From Mesorhizobium sp. 113-3-3 (GTDB lineage: Bacteria; Pseudomonadota; Alphaproteobacteria; Rhizobiales; Rhizobiaceae): 64,000 nt of DNA. Shown here piece after piece: positions 28,657 to 38,298 of this stretch. Position 1 is the stretch's first letter. Every line of letters begins with the position of its first letter. The translations under genes and the position numbers were made by a program. The stretch spans positions 289,700-353,699 of the forward strand of contig NZ_AP023244.1 of the NCBI RefSeq assembly GCF_016756495.1, given 5' to 3'. The notes below the pieces were generated by a model that made no database searches, was not told the DNA's origin, and saw only the letters and a list, made by a program, of their open reading frames with translations.

Positions 28657-31600
28657 ATGGCCAAACTTCGCGATATTTTCGAGAAACCTGTCGATCGTGC
28701 GATCGAGGGGGTCATCAAGGCCGACGACGAGGCGAGCCTGCGGGTCGAGCTCGAGGAATATGTCATCACCAACGAGATCGAGCGCCAGCTCGAGCAATTT
28801 CTCGATGCCTACAATCATTATGAGAAGGCTAACGGCGTCTGGATTTCGGGATTTTTCGGATCGGGTAAATCGCATCTGCTGAAGATGCTAGCGCTCCTCC
28901 TTGAGAACAGGGACGTGCATGGAACGCCGGCCTACGAGCTGTTCAAGCAGAAGTGCGCCGACAACGAGATCCTGGCGGCCGACTTGCGCAAGGCAGTCGC
29001 GATCCCCTCGACAAGCATCCTGTTCAACATCGATCAGAAGGCCGATGTGATTTCCAAGGACCAGATCGACGCCCTGCTTTCGGTGTTTCAGAAGGTCTTC
29101 GATGAGATGTGCGGCTATTACGGAAAGCAGCCGCACATCGCCCAGTTCGAGCGCGACCTGGACAGTCGGGGCATTCTCGAGACTTTCCGAACGGCTTACC
29201 AGGCCATTGCCGGCAAGGCTTGGGAGCGCGGACGGGAACAGGCGCTGCTGGAAGGCGCGAACGTCGCCAAGGCCTATGCCCAAGCGACTGGCGTCGATCC
29301 GTCGGAAGGTCAAGGAATCCTGGCGCGGTACCGGCAGGATTTCCGGTCGTCGATCGAGGACTTCGCCGACAAAGTGAAGGCTTACATCGATGCGCAGAAG
29401 CCTGGATTCAGGCTTAATTTCTTCGTCGATGAAGTCGGCCAGTATATCGCCGACAACGTCAAGCTAATGACAAACTTGCAGACGATCGCAGAAAGCCTCA
29501 ACACCAAATGCCGCGGTCGGGCTTGGATCATCGTGACGGCGCAGCAGGACATGGGCGCAGTCATCGGCGACATGACCCAGCGGCAGGAGAACGATTTCTC
29601 CAAGATCCAGGCGCGCTTTGCGAACCGGATGCCGCTCAACAGTGCAGATGTGGCGGAGGTAATCCAGAAACGGCTGCTGAAGAAGACGGAAACCGGCATC
29701 TCGGTTTTGTCGGACCTGTATCATCGTGAAGCCAACAATCTGAAGACGCTGTTCGACTTTTCAGACGGTTCGATCCGCCTGGAAAATTTCCGGGACCGCG
29801 ATCACTTCATCCACAGCTACCCGTTTGTTCCCTACCAGTACCCGCTGTTTCAGTTGGCGATCCAGAATCTGTCACAGCACAACGCCTTTGAGGGAAAGCA
29901 CAGCTCGGTTGGGGAGCGGTCTATGTTGGGCGTCTTCCAAGAGGTCGCGGTCAGGCTCGCGGACATTTCGGTCGGCGGCATCGCGACCTTCGATCAGATG
30001 TTCGAAGGTATCCGCACGGCGCTCAAGTCGAATGTCCAGCAATCGGTCCTCATTGCAGAAAAGAACCTCGGCAACGAGTTCGCCACTCGGGTTCTGAAGG
30101 CGCTGTTCCTCGTCAAATACGTCAAGGCCTTTAAGCCGACGGCGCGCAATATCGCTATCCTGATGCTTGATCGGTTCGATGTCGATTTGACCAAGGACAA
30201 ACGTAACGTCGAGGAGGCGCTCGGCCTCCTTGAGCAGAACACCTACATTCAGCGCAACGGCGACCTGTTCGAATACCTGACCGACGAGGAGAAGGATGTC
30301 GAGCAGGAGATTAAGGCGATCGAGGTCGATACTGCTGAGATCGCCAAGGAGCTGGAGACCCTCGTTTTCGATGGGGTCATCAAAAGCCGGAAGCTTCGGC
30401 ACGAAGCTTCGTCTCAGGATTACAGCTTCGCCCGTTATCTCGACGATCGGCTTCTGGGCCGCGACTACGAACTCGCGATCAACGTCATCACACCGTTTCA
30501 CGAGCAGAGCGGAAACGCAGAGGCCATAGCCATGCGCACCATGTCGCGCGATGAGCTCGCGGTCGTCCTGAACGCCGACGCGCGCTTTGTCAGCGACCTC
30601 ATGATGTTCAAGCGGACGGACAAATATGTACGGCAGGCCCGCGCGGTGGCTCAGCAGCCAACGATCGAGCGGATCATCCGCGACAAGGGCGAGCACAACA
30701 GCAGTCGCCAGCGCGATCTTACGCTCCGGGCTCGATTGTTGCTGGCCGAGGCGCGTCTATTTGTGCGTGGCGAGGAGATCGATGTCCGGTCCGAAGACCC
30801 GCAGGCCAGGATCGAGCGTGCGTTCCAGACCCTCGTCGACAAGGTCCATGTCAATTTCGGGATGCTGCGCGGCGTCGTCTATTCTGAAAACGAGATCGGC
30901 AAGTTCCTGGCGCAGGGCAACGACGGCATGTTCGGGGGCGGGGACGCCAACCTGACCGAGGCTGAGAAGGAGATTCTGAACTACGCCCAGGCCAACGCCC
31001 GCACCGGCATTCGCACGACGGTGAAGGCCATCCTCGAACGGTTCGAACGCAAGCCCTACGGTTGGTCCTACCCGTCGATCCTGTGCACGACCGCCAGCCT
31101 GATCGGGCGCGGCAAGATCGAGACGCGCCAGGACGGCGGCCCGCTGGAGGGCGAGGCCTTGCATCGCGGACTTCAGAACTCCCATGCGCACGGCAACATC
31201 GTGCTGGAGTTGCAGGTGGAGTTCACACCTGCGCAGACGCGCAAGCTCAAGGAGTTTTTCGGCGAGTTCTTCGACTTGCAGCCGGCGGGGTCTGAGGGAA
31301 AGGCACTGGGACTTGAAACGGGGGAGGCCTTCGTTGCGCTCAAGAACGAACTCGCTGGGCTGGAAGCGCAGTCCTCGCGCTATCCCTTCCTCGTCGCGCT
31401 GACACAGATGCAGGAGGCCGTGCGCGAGGTTACCGGCAAGCCCTATGCCTGGTATGTGCAGGAGCTCGGCCGGCACGAGGACCGTCTGCTCGATCTGAAA
31501 GAGACCATTCTCGACCCGACCCGCCGCTTCATGGGCGGATCACAAAAGAAGATTTACGATGACGCGCGGACCTACCTCTCCGACCAGAGCGCGAATTTCG

Positions 31601-32214
31601 GTTACGGCGGCGATGATATGGCAGGCGCAATCCGTGCGGTTCTGGACGATCCGAATTGCCTGAAGGGCAACGCCATTCAGCAGATTAAGAGCTCGCTCGA
31701 TTCTCTGAGGGCCGAGGTCGACGCCCGAATCATAGCGGAGCGTAAGGCAGCGCTTTCTGAGGTGGAGGTGTTGCGGGAAAAGCTGCAGGCACTGCCCGAA
31801 TACTCCATGCTGGCTGATCCCGTTCGTCGGGAGATCGAAGCCGGGCTCACTGGCGTCCTTGAGACGATCGAGAATAGCAACCTGATTGCGGTGATCCGCG
31901 AACGGGTGAACGGCTTCAAGACGATTGCCTATCCCACGCTCCTCAGTCGGGTGACCACGCCAACGTCAAAGCTCACGGACGAGGCCGTTGGCGTTGGCGT
32001 TGGCGTTGGCGAAGAGCGGCAAGGCTTCCGGAGCAGTGGAAGCCCAGCGGCCGCACAGATGCCGCGTCGCACTGAATACATCGCGGCGGCGGCGCTGCGG
32101 ATCGCCTACGCCAAGCCATTCCTCGCCGACGAGCGGGATGTGGACACCTACCTCGATGTCCTGCGCGAGACGCTGATCGCGGAAATACGTGCGGGCAAAA
32201 GGATCACGATCTGA
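28657..32214 (+). CDS. brxC: BREX ATPase BrxC
   Basis: This 1185-aa protein is the large P-loop ATPase of BREX (BrxC/PglY type). Walker A SGFFGSGKSHLLK lies at 64-76, and NFFVDEVGQYIADN (about 251-264) gives the Walker B region. The rest is long, helical and charged, as in the family. GAGGGGGAC precedes ATG 28657. The C-terminal part contains a four-copy GTTGGC repeat coding for Val-Gly units. The stop overlaps the pglX start (TGATG), showing tight coupling. Length and order are typical of type 1 BREX. Confidence 0.95.
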   Translation: MAKLRDIFEKPVDRAIEGVIKADDEASLRVELEEYVITNEIERQLEQFLDAYNHYEKANGVWISGFFGSGKSHLLKMLALLLENRDVHGTPAYELFKQKCADNEILAADLRKAVAIPSTSILFNIDQKADVISKDQIDALLSVFQKVFDEMCGYYGKQPHIAQFERDLDSRGILETFRTAYQAIAGKAWERGREQALLEGANVAKAYAQATGVDPSEGQGILARYRQDFRSSIEDFADKVKAYIDAQKPGFRLNFFVDEVGQYIADNVKLMTNLQTIAESLNTKCRGRAWIIVTAQQDMGAVIGDMTQRQENDFSKIQARFANRMPLNSADVAEVIQKRLLKKTETGISVLSDLYHREANNLKTLFDFSDGSIRLENFRDRDHFIHSYPFVPYQYPLFQLAIQNLSQHNAFEGKHSSVGERSMLGVFQEVAVRLADISVGGIATFDQMFEGIRTALKSNVQQSVLIAEKNLGNEFATRVLKALFLVKYVKAFKPTARNIAILMLDRFDVDLTKDKRNVEEALGLLEQNTYIQRNGDLFEYLTDEEKDVEQEIKAIEVDTAEIAKELETLVFDGVIKSRKLRHEASSQDYSFARYLDDRLLGRDYELAINVITPFHEQSGNAEAIAMRTMSRDELAVVLNADARFVSDLMMFKRTDKYVRQARAVAQQPTIERIIRDKGEHNSSRQRDLTLRARLLLAEARLFVRGEEIDVRSEDPQARIERAFQTLVDKVHVNFGMLRGVVYSENEIGKFLAQGNDGMFGGGDANLTEAEKEILNYAQANARTGIRTTVKAILERFERKPYGWSYPSILCTTASLIGRGKIETRQDGGPLEGEALHRGLQNSHAHGNIVLELQVEFTPAQTRKLKEFFGEFFDLQPAGSEGKALGLETGEAFVALKNELAGLEAQSSRYPFLVALTQMQEAVREVTGKPYAWYVQELGRHEDRLLDLKETILDPTRRFMGGSQKKIYDDARTYLSDQSANFGYGGDDMAGAIRAVLDDPNCLKGNAIQQIKSSLDSLRAEVDARIIAERKAALSEVEVLREKLQALPEYSMLADPVRREIEAGLTGVLETIENSNLIAVIRERVNGFKTIAYPTLLSRVTTPTSKLTDEAVGVGVGVGEERQGFRSSGSPAAAQMPRRTEYIAAAALRIAYAKPFLADERDVDTYLDVLRETLIAEIRAGKRITI
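31987..32010 (+). repeat. four tandem GTTGGC hexanucleotides within brxC
   Basis: Four perfect copies code for (Val-Gly)4 near residue 1111 of BrxC, in a linker before the last 70 residues. Changes in copy number would keep the frame and alter only the linker length. Confidence 0.9.
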
Positions 32215-35200
32215 TGGATGCGACCACCCCCATGAGCACCCCGCCCCGCAAATCAATGGACACCGGCCCGCTGAAGAAGTTCGCGCAGGAAGCCCGCCGG
32301 GTGCTGCGCGACCAGGTGTTGGCGAAACTCGCTCAAGTGCTGGCTGACAACAGCGCGGCACGGCGCGAGGCACCCAAGGTGGTGCAACAGCTTGCAGATG
32401 AGATCGGAGACACGTCGCGCGATCAGGTGATCGAACGGGTCGCCTATACCTGGTTTAACCGCTTCACCGCTCTGCGTTTCATGGACGCCAACCGCTATAC
32501 GGCCGTTCGAGTCGTGACGCCAGCTGATGGGCAGACGCGTCCCGATATCCTGTCTGAGGCGATGGCGGGAGCCATCGGGGACGAAGTTCCGGAAGCCGTC
32601 GCCGAGCAGGTTCGCGCATTGCTCGACAGCCGTACGCCGTCACGCGATCCGCAGGGCGAGGCGTATCGCCTGCTCCTGGTCGCGACCTGTAACCATTGGC
32701 ATGCGGCGATGCCGTTCATGTTCGAGACGATTGCCGACTACACTGAACTGCTGATGCCCGAGGACCTATTATCGCAGGGCAGTATCCTCGCCAAGCTGCG
32801 CACGGTGATGACCGAGGAGGCCTGCCAGGACGTCGAGATCATCGGTTGGCTCTATCAGTTCTACATCTCAGAAAAGAAAGACGAGGTGTTTGCTGGGCTG
32901 AAGAAGAACAAGAAAATCACGCCCGAGAACATTCCCGCCGCCACCCAGTTGTTCACGCCGCACTGGATCGTACGCTACCTGGTGGAAAATTCGCTAGGCC
33001 GCCTATGGATGCTCAACCGCCCGAACTCGAAGCTGGCGGCGCAGATGGACTATTACATCGCACCGGAAGAACCGGAGAACGACTTCCTGCGCGTTTCCTC
33101 CCCCGAGCAGATCAGGATCTGCGACCCGGCCTGCGGATCGGGGCACATGCTGACCTATGCCTTCGACCTACTCTGCGCAATCTACGAGGAGGAAGGATAC
33201 GATCCCGCCGAAATCCCGGAAAAGATCCTGACCCACAACCTTTATGGGATCGAGATCGACGACCGGGCCGGAGCGCTGGCGGCCTTCGCGCTGGTGATGA
33301 AGGCGGCCGGTCGACGCAAGCGGTTTCTGCGGCGGCCTGCGCAGCCAAACATCTGCGTGCTGGAGAACGTGATCTTCAAGGACGGGGAGCTGAGCGACTA
33401 CATCACCCAGGCCGGAAGCGACCTGTTGACCCCCGATCTCCGCGAGACACTAGGGCAATTTGCCGAGGCCAAAAACTTCGGCTCGCTAATTGTACCGAAG
33501 CTGAAGGATATGACCGAAGTCGCGCGAGTGATCGCGGATATGCAGTTCGAGGGCAACCTATTCATGCGCGACGTGCATGCTCGCGTGCAGGCCGTGCTGA
33601 GGATGGCGGACTATCTCGCCCCCAAATACCATGTGGTGGTAGCCAATCCGCCTTATATGAATAGCAGTGGAATGAATGAGGGACTCAAGAAATGGGGAAA
33701 GGAAACCTTCCCTATCTGCTGGGGGAAAGGCAGATCCGATACGTTTGCAATGTTTATAGAGCGGGGATTTTCTCTTCTAGACAGCGCGGGCAGCCTTGCC
33801 ATGGTGACCATGGAAAGCTGGATGTTTCTCGGTACCTTCAGAACCTTGCGATCAAAGCTTCTTGGAGAGGCGACTATTTTCTCGATGGTTCACATGCCGT
33901 ACCTGGGCAAGGGTGGAACCAGCATGGGTATCAATTTCGGCACCTCTGCATTTGTATGTCAAAAAGGCCGAAATCCTGACGCAAAAGGACTGTTTGTTTG
34001 CGTAAGATATTATGAGACCGATGACCTCGGGGTCCCATTTGAGTTTCCGGTTAAAAACGAGCGGCTTTCTTATGCTTGTGCTCGAGACTTCGAGAAAATC
34101 CCATCGACACCGATCTCATATTGGCTAAGCGACAGGGCTAAGTCCTGCTTTGAGAAATTTTCAGCCTTCTCTGAAAAGGCCGTTGCGTGCCAAGGCTTAG
34201 CAACCACTGACAACAACCGGTTCGTCCGGGACTGGAGCGAGGTGGGCTATAGAAAGATTGGATTTCATTGCCGCGATAGCGCAGAGGCCCTGACCTCGTG
34301 CAAAAAGTGGTTCCCCATGGATAAAGGGGGAAATTATCGCAGATGGTACGGCAATAACTTTGCTATCGTAAATTGGGCGGATGACGGGAGGGAAATTCGC
34401 AACAATATCGTTCGTAAGTATCCTTATCTAAATGGAAATCCTGACTTTGTCGCAAAAAACCCCTCTAAATACTTTTTACCAGGAGTTACCTGGGGGAAAA
34501 TAACCAGTGGAGATTTTAGCGCTAGGTTCACGCCTGAAGGATCGATCTTTAGCGACGCGGGAATGAAAGCTTTCCCTATAGTGGAGAGAGATCCGCTACA
34601 AATCCTGGGTCTTTTGAACTCAAAGATAGCTCCTTTCTTTTTATCGGCGTTTTCAGAGACTATGAATTTTGAGCAAGGCGACATCGCTCGAATTCCGTTT
34701 GCTGAAACGTCTATAGAACATCTCAAGACCATCGTTAATCTGTCGAAATCCGACTGGGATGCCTACGAAACCTCATGGGACTTCTCCCTGCTTCCGCTGC
34801 TCGCTCCTGAGCACCGGCAGACGACGCTGGCCGACACCTACGCTCAGCTCCGCGCGCATTGGCTGGAAACAACCGAAGAAATGCAGCGACTTGAGGAAGA
34901 GAACAACCGCATCTTCATCGACGCCTATGGACTGCAGGATGAGTTGACGCCCGAGGTGCCGCTCGAAGAGATCACGCTCACTTGCAATCCGGCCTATCGC
35001 TATGGCGGGAAAAAGAGCGAGGCAGCGCTGGAGGCCCTTCTACTGAGCGACACCATGCGAGAGTTTGTCTCCTATGCCGTCGGCTGCATTTTCGGTCGTT
35101 ATAGCCTCGATGCGCCCGGCCTGATCCTCGCGAGCCAGGGCGAGGGGCAGGAGGACTACCTCGCCAAGGTTCCGACACCGAGTTACGAGCTCGACGCCGA

Positions 35201-35780
35201 CAACGTGAGCCCCGTGCTCGACGGCGAGTGGTTCACTGACGACATCGCCGCGCGCTTCCGAAAATTCCTACGAGTGACCTTCGGTGACGAGTATTTCCAA
35301 GACAACCTCACCTTCATTGAGGAAGCGCTTGGCAAGGATATCCGCAAATATTTCACCCGCGACTTCTTCAATGATCATGTGAAGCTCTACAAGAGGCGAC
35401 CTATTTACTGGCTGTTCTCGAGCCCGCGGGGCACGTTTAACGCTCTGATCTACATGCACCGCTATCGTCCAGACACGGCCAGCGTGCTGCTAAACGACTA
35501 TCTACGCGAGTTTCGCTCCAAACTGGAGGCGCACCGCCGGGCGCAGGAGGCGCTGAGTATCAGTGGCGAAGCTTCTCCGGCGCAGAAAACCAAAGCGCTG
35601 AAGGAGATCGAGGCCACAGCCAAGCAAATCGAGGAACTCGACGCCTGGGAGCGCGACGTCCTGTTCCCACTGGCGGCACAAAAGATAGAGATCGACCTCG
35701 ATGATGGTGTGAAGGTCAATTATCCCAAGTTCGGCGCCGCCTTGAAGCCTATCAAGGGCCTGAACGACGCGGAAGACTGA
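32214..35780 (+). CDS. pglX: BREX adenine-specific DNA methyltransferase PglX
   Basis: This 1188-aa protein is the N6-adenine methyltransferase that marks host DNA and sets the specificity of type 1 BREX. The SAM-binding motif DPACGSGHML lies at 304-313 and the catalytic motif NPPY at 478-481, with YGIEID between them. The N-terminal helical region and the C-terminal region (from about residue 845) are G+C-rich like their neighbours. The part after NPPY to about 34750, expected to hold target recognition, is clearly A+T-richer, as if exchanged. No frameshift or phase-variable tract is seen. ATG 32214 overlaps the brxC stop. Confidence 0.96.
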   Translation: MDATTPMSTPPRKSMDTGPLKKFAQEARRVLRDQVLAKLAQVLADNSAARREAPKVVQQLADEIGDTSRDQVIERVAYTWFNRFTALRFMDANRYTAVRVVTPADGQTRPDILSEAMAGAIGDEVPEAVAEQVRALLDSRTPSRDPQGEAYRLLLVATCNHWHAAMPFMFETIADYTELLMPEDLLSQGSILAKLRTVMTEEACQDVEIIGWLYQFYISEKKDEVFAGLKKNKKITPENIPAATQLFTPHWIVRYLVENSLGRLWMLNRPNSKLAAQMDYYIAPEEPENDFLRVSSPEQIRICDPACGSGHMLTYAFDLLCAIYEEEGYDPAEIPEKILTHNLYGIEIDDRAGALAAFALVMKAAGRRKRFLRRPAQPNICVLENVIFKDGELSDYITQAGSDLLTPDLRETLGQFAEAKNFGSLIVPKLKDMTEVARVIADMQFEGNLFMRDVHARVQAVLRMADYLAPKYHVVVANPPYMNSSGMNEGLKKWGKETFPICWGKGRSDTFAMFIERGFSLLDSAGSLAMVTMESWMFLGTFRTLRSKLLGEATIFSMVHMPYLGKGGTSMGINFGTSAFVCQKGRNPDAKGLFVCVRYYETDDLGVPFEFPVKNERLSYACARDFEKIPSTPISYWLSDRAKSCFEKFSAFSEKAVACQGLATTDNNRFVRDWSEVGYRKIGFHCRDSAEALTSCKKWFPMDKGGNYRRWYGNNFAIVNWADDGREIRNNIVRKYPYLNGNPDFVAKNPSKYFLPGVTWGKITSGDFSARFTPEGSIFSDAGMKAFPIVERDPLQILGLLNSKIAPFFLSAFSETMNFEQGDIARIPFAETSIEHLKTIVNLSKSDWDAYETSWDFSLLPLLAPEHRQTTLADTYAQLRAHWLETTEEMQRLEEENNRIFIDAYGLQDELTPEVPLEEITLTCNPAYRYGGKKSEAALEALLLSDTMREFVSYAVGCIFGRYSLDAPGLILASQGEGQEDYLAKVPTPSYELDADNVSPVLDGEWFTDDIAARFRKFLRVTFGDEYFQDNLTFIEEALGKDIRKYFTRDFFNDHVKLYKRRPIYWLFSSPRGTFNALIYMHRYRPDTASVLLNDYLREFRSKLEAHRRAQEALSISGEASPAQKTKALKEIEATAKQIEELDAWERDVLFPLAAQKIEIDLDDGVKVNYPKFGAALKPIKGLNDAED

Positions 35781-35784
35781 GCTC

Positions 35785-38286
35785 ATGACTGATCGGGTCA
35801 CCAAAGGCCTTGCGGCCCAATTCGATAAGCATCGTGTCGTCTTCTGGTACGATCCGACTAGCGAATTCCGTGAGGCATTTGAAGGTCTAACGCTGGATGG
35901 CGTCGAGAAGATTGAGGTCGCCAATACGGAATTCGCGGTGAAGCATCGGATTCTGCGTGAGGCCCCGAAAGAGCGTTTCCTGCTCTATCGGGAAGGAGCA
36001 CGGCCGGCCGATATCAACAATTGGCTGCTCGACGTTGAACTCGCGAACGGGGTGTTCAAGGCCGATCAGGTTGCGATCTGGTTGGGCGATCTTGGACTGC
36101 CGCTCAAGTTCGAGGACCTCGTGCGCGAGCATGAGGAATTCTTCCGCTCCGGCCGCCGGCTGGAGAAACTGAAGACGGTGATCCGTGGGGACGACACCAA
36201 GTCCACTTTGCGACTGCGGATGCTCAGCATCTGCGTCGGTTCAGAGGGCGGGTTCGATACCGTGGTGGAGGCGCTACTCGCGGAGACCGCTGAGGGGCGG
36301 GACGACAGCCTGCGCCTGATCGGCCGCGTCGGGTTGGACGGGTTCCTCTGGGATCAGATGGCACGCGTCCTCGGGTATCGCGCCCAAAAGCCCAGCGTCG
36401 GTGACTTCGCGATTACGCTTTTCAAGTCTTGCTACCGCAGCGCCGTCGGCGGTGATCCTATCCTGACATCCGACGCCTTGGTGTTTTTCCGTCGCTGGAA
36501 GAACAACCGGAATGCCGCGGAGGTGTTTGCCAAGCTGTCGGCGAGCTATGCCCACGTCCTGAGCGTCGCGGAGGATCTGGCCAAACGCGATTTCCGCACC
36601 CTTATCGAGGTCGACCATTTTGAGGAAGTCGACCGAGCGATCATCCGGGCGCTGGTCCATGAGGTCAGCGCCCGGACCGTGGCGCAGGCCGATGTGTTGA
36701 ACTGGATCCGCCAACGCCGGCAGAGTCACTGGTATGACGCCTATCGCGACCTCTATGAGGCAATCGGCTTCGCCGCTGAGTTTCAGCAGGCGATGTCGCA
36801 GGTGACACTCGGCATGACCAGCCTCGCCGAGGGCGTGCAGCGGTATGCGAAGAGCTGGTTCCGGATCGACCAGCTCTATCGGAAGTTCGTTTGGCACATG
36901 CAGAAGTCGGGACAGGCGACGCTGATGCGCGAGCTGTTCGAGCAAGTCGAGAACCACTACGTGAACAGCTACCTATTGCGCCTGAACGAGGCTTGGCAGG
37001 TGCATGTTGATACGGCTGACACTTGGTCGGCCGCGCCGATTCAGGCGCAGCGGGCCTTCTATCGTGAGCATGTCGGTGAGTTCCGTCGGCGTGATCAGAA
37101 GATCTGCGTCATCATCTCCGACGCGCTACGCTACGAGATTGCAGAGGAGCTCCTCGGGCGCATCCGAAGTCTCGACCGCTATGAGGCTGGGATCGAGCCG
37201 ATGTTCGGTAGCCTGCCGAGCTATACCCAGCTCGGCATGGCTTCGCTCCTGCCCAACGGCGACCTGCAGATTGCAGACAACGACACCGCCACCGTTCTTG
37301 TTAACGGCCAAAGCTCGCAGGGGTTGGAAAACCGCAAGAAAATCCTAGCAACCGGGCGGACAGGCGATCGAACCACGGCATTGAAGGCCGAGGAGCTGAT
37401 GGGGATGGACAAGGATCAGGCTCGCGCGCTCGTTCGCGACCATGACGTCGTCTACGTCTATCATAACCTGATCGACGCGACCGGCGACAAGCAGGTCTCT
37501 GAGGATCGCGTCTTTGAGGCAGCCGAGGACGCGATCGAGGAGATCGTCAGGCTGGTGAAGAAGCTCAACGGTGCCAATGCCGCCAACATTATCGTTACTG
37601 CCGACCACGGCTTCATCTATCAGCACCGGCCGATCGAGGAGAGCGACTTCTCCTCAGCCACGGTCGACGGCGACATAATCCTCTTTCGCGACCGTCGCTT
37701 CATCTTGGGGCACGGCTTGAAGGGCAACCACGGCCTGCGGCGTTTCACCCCGATCCAGGTCGACCTTCAGGGCTCGGTTGAAATGTTGATTCCCAAATCG
37801 ATTAACCGGCTGCGCCGGCAGGGTTCCGGCAGCCGGTTCGTGCATGGTGGGGCGACACTCCAGGAGATCGTCGTCCCCGTGGTGAAGATCAACAAGAAGC
37901 GTCAGAGCGACACCTCGGCGGTCGAGGTCGAAATTATCGGGAGCTCGAACCAGATGATCACCTCGAGCCAGATCTCGGTCCGCTTCTACCAGGCCACAGC
38001 AGTGACTGAGAAAACCCAGCCACGCCAGCTTCGGGCCGGCATCTACGCCCAATCGGGCGAGCTAATTTCTGACAGCCACGAGTTGGTGTTCGATTTCCGC
38101 TCGGACAATCCCCGCGAGCGCGAAATCCCGGTCCGGTTCCTGCTGTCTCGCCAGGCCGACGCGTTCAACGATCAGGATGTGATCCTGAAACTCGACGAGC
38201 GTCACGCCGAGACCTCCCATTTCCGGGAGTACCGTACGGCTCGTTACAGGCTGAAGCGCAGCTTCTCGAACGATTTTGATTTTTGA
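35785..38286 (+). CDS. pglZ: BREX alkaline-phosphatase-like protein PglZ
   Basis: This 833-aa protein has the PglZ domain, a metal-binding alkaline phosphatase superfamily fold, in the middle. ICVIISDALRYEIAEELLGR (about 440-459) carries the metal-binding Asp, and VTADHGFIY (about 603) carries the DH motif. The N-terminal 400 residues are helical. PglZ is present in all BREX types and is needed for modification and exclusion. It starts four bases after the pglX stop and is followed by brxL after 12 bases. Confidence 0.95.
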   Translation: MTDRVTKGLAAQFDKHRVVFWYDPTSEFREAFEGLTLDGVEKIEVANTEFAVKHRILREAPKERFLLYREGARPADINNWLLDVELANGVFKADQVAIWLGDLGLPLKFEDLVREHEEFFRSGRRLEKLKTVIRGDDTKSTLRLRMLSICVGSEGGFDTVVEALLAETAEGRDDSLRLIGRVGLDGFLWDQMARVLGYRAQKPSVGDFAITLFKSCYRSAVGGDPILTSDALVFFRRWKNNRNAAEVFAKLSASYAHVLSVAEDLAKRDFRTLIEVDHFEEVDRAIIRALVHEVSARTVAQADVLNWIRQRRQSHWYDAYRDLYEAIGFAAEFQQAMSQVTLGMTSLAEGVQRYAKSWFRIDQLYRKFVWHMQKSGQATLMRELFEQVENHYVNSYLLRLNEAWQVHVDTADTWSAAPIQAQRAFYREHVGEFRRRDQKICVIISDALRYEIAEELLGRIRSLDRYEAGIEPMFGSLPSYTQLGMASLLPNGDLQIADNDTATVLVNGQSSQGLENRKKILATGRTGDRTTALKAEELMGMDKDQARALVRDHDVVYVYHNLIDATGDKQVSEDRVFEAAEDAIEEIVRLVKKLNGANAANIIVTADHGFIYQHRPIEESDFSSATVDGDIILFRDRRFILGHGLKGNHGLRRFTPIQVDLQGSVEMLIPKSINRLRRQGSGSRFVHGGATLQEIVVPVVKINKKRQSDTSAVEVEIIGSSNQMITSSQISVRFYQATAVTEKTQPRQLRAGIYAQSGELISDSHELVFDFRSDNPREREIPVRFLLSRQADAFNDQDVILKLDERHAETSHFREYRTARYRLKRSFSNDFDF

Positions 38287-38298
38287 GATGGATGAGCG

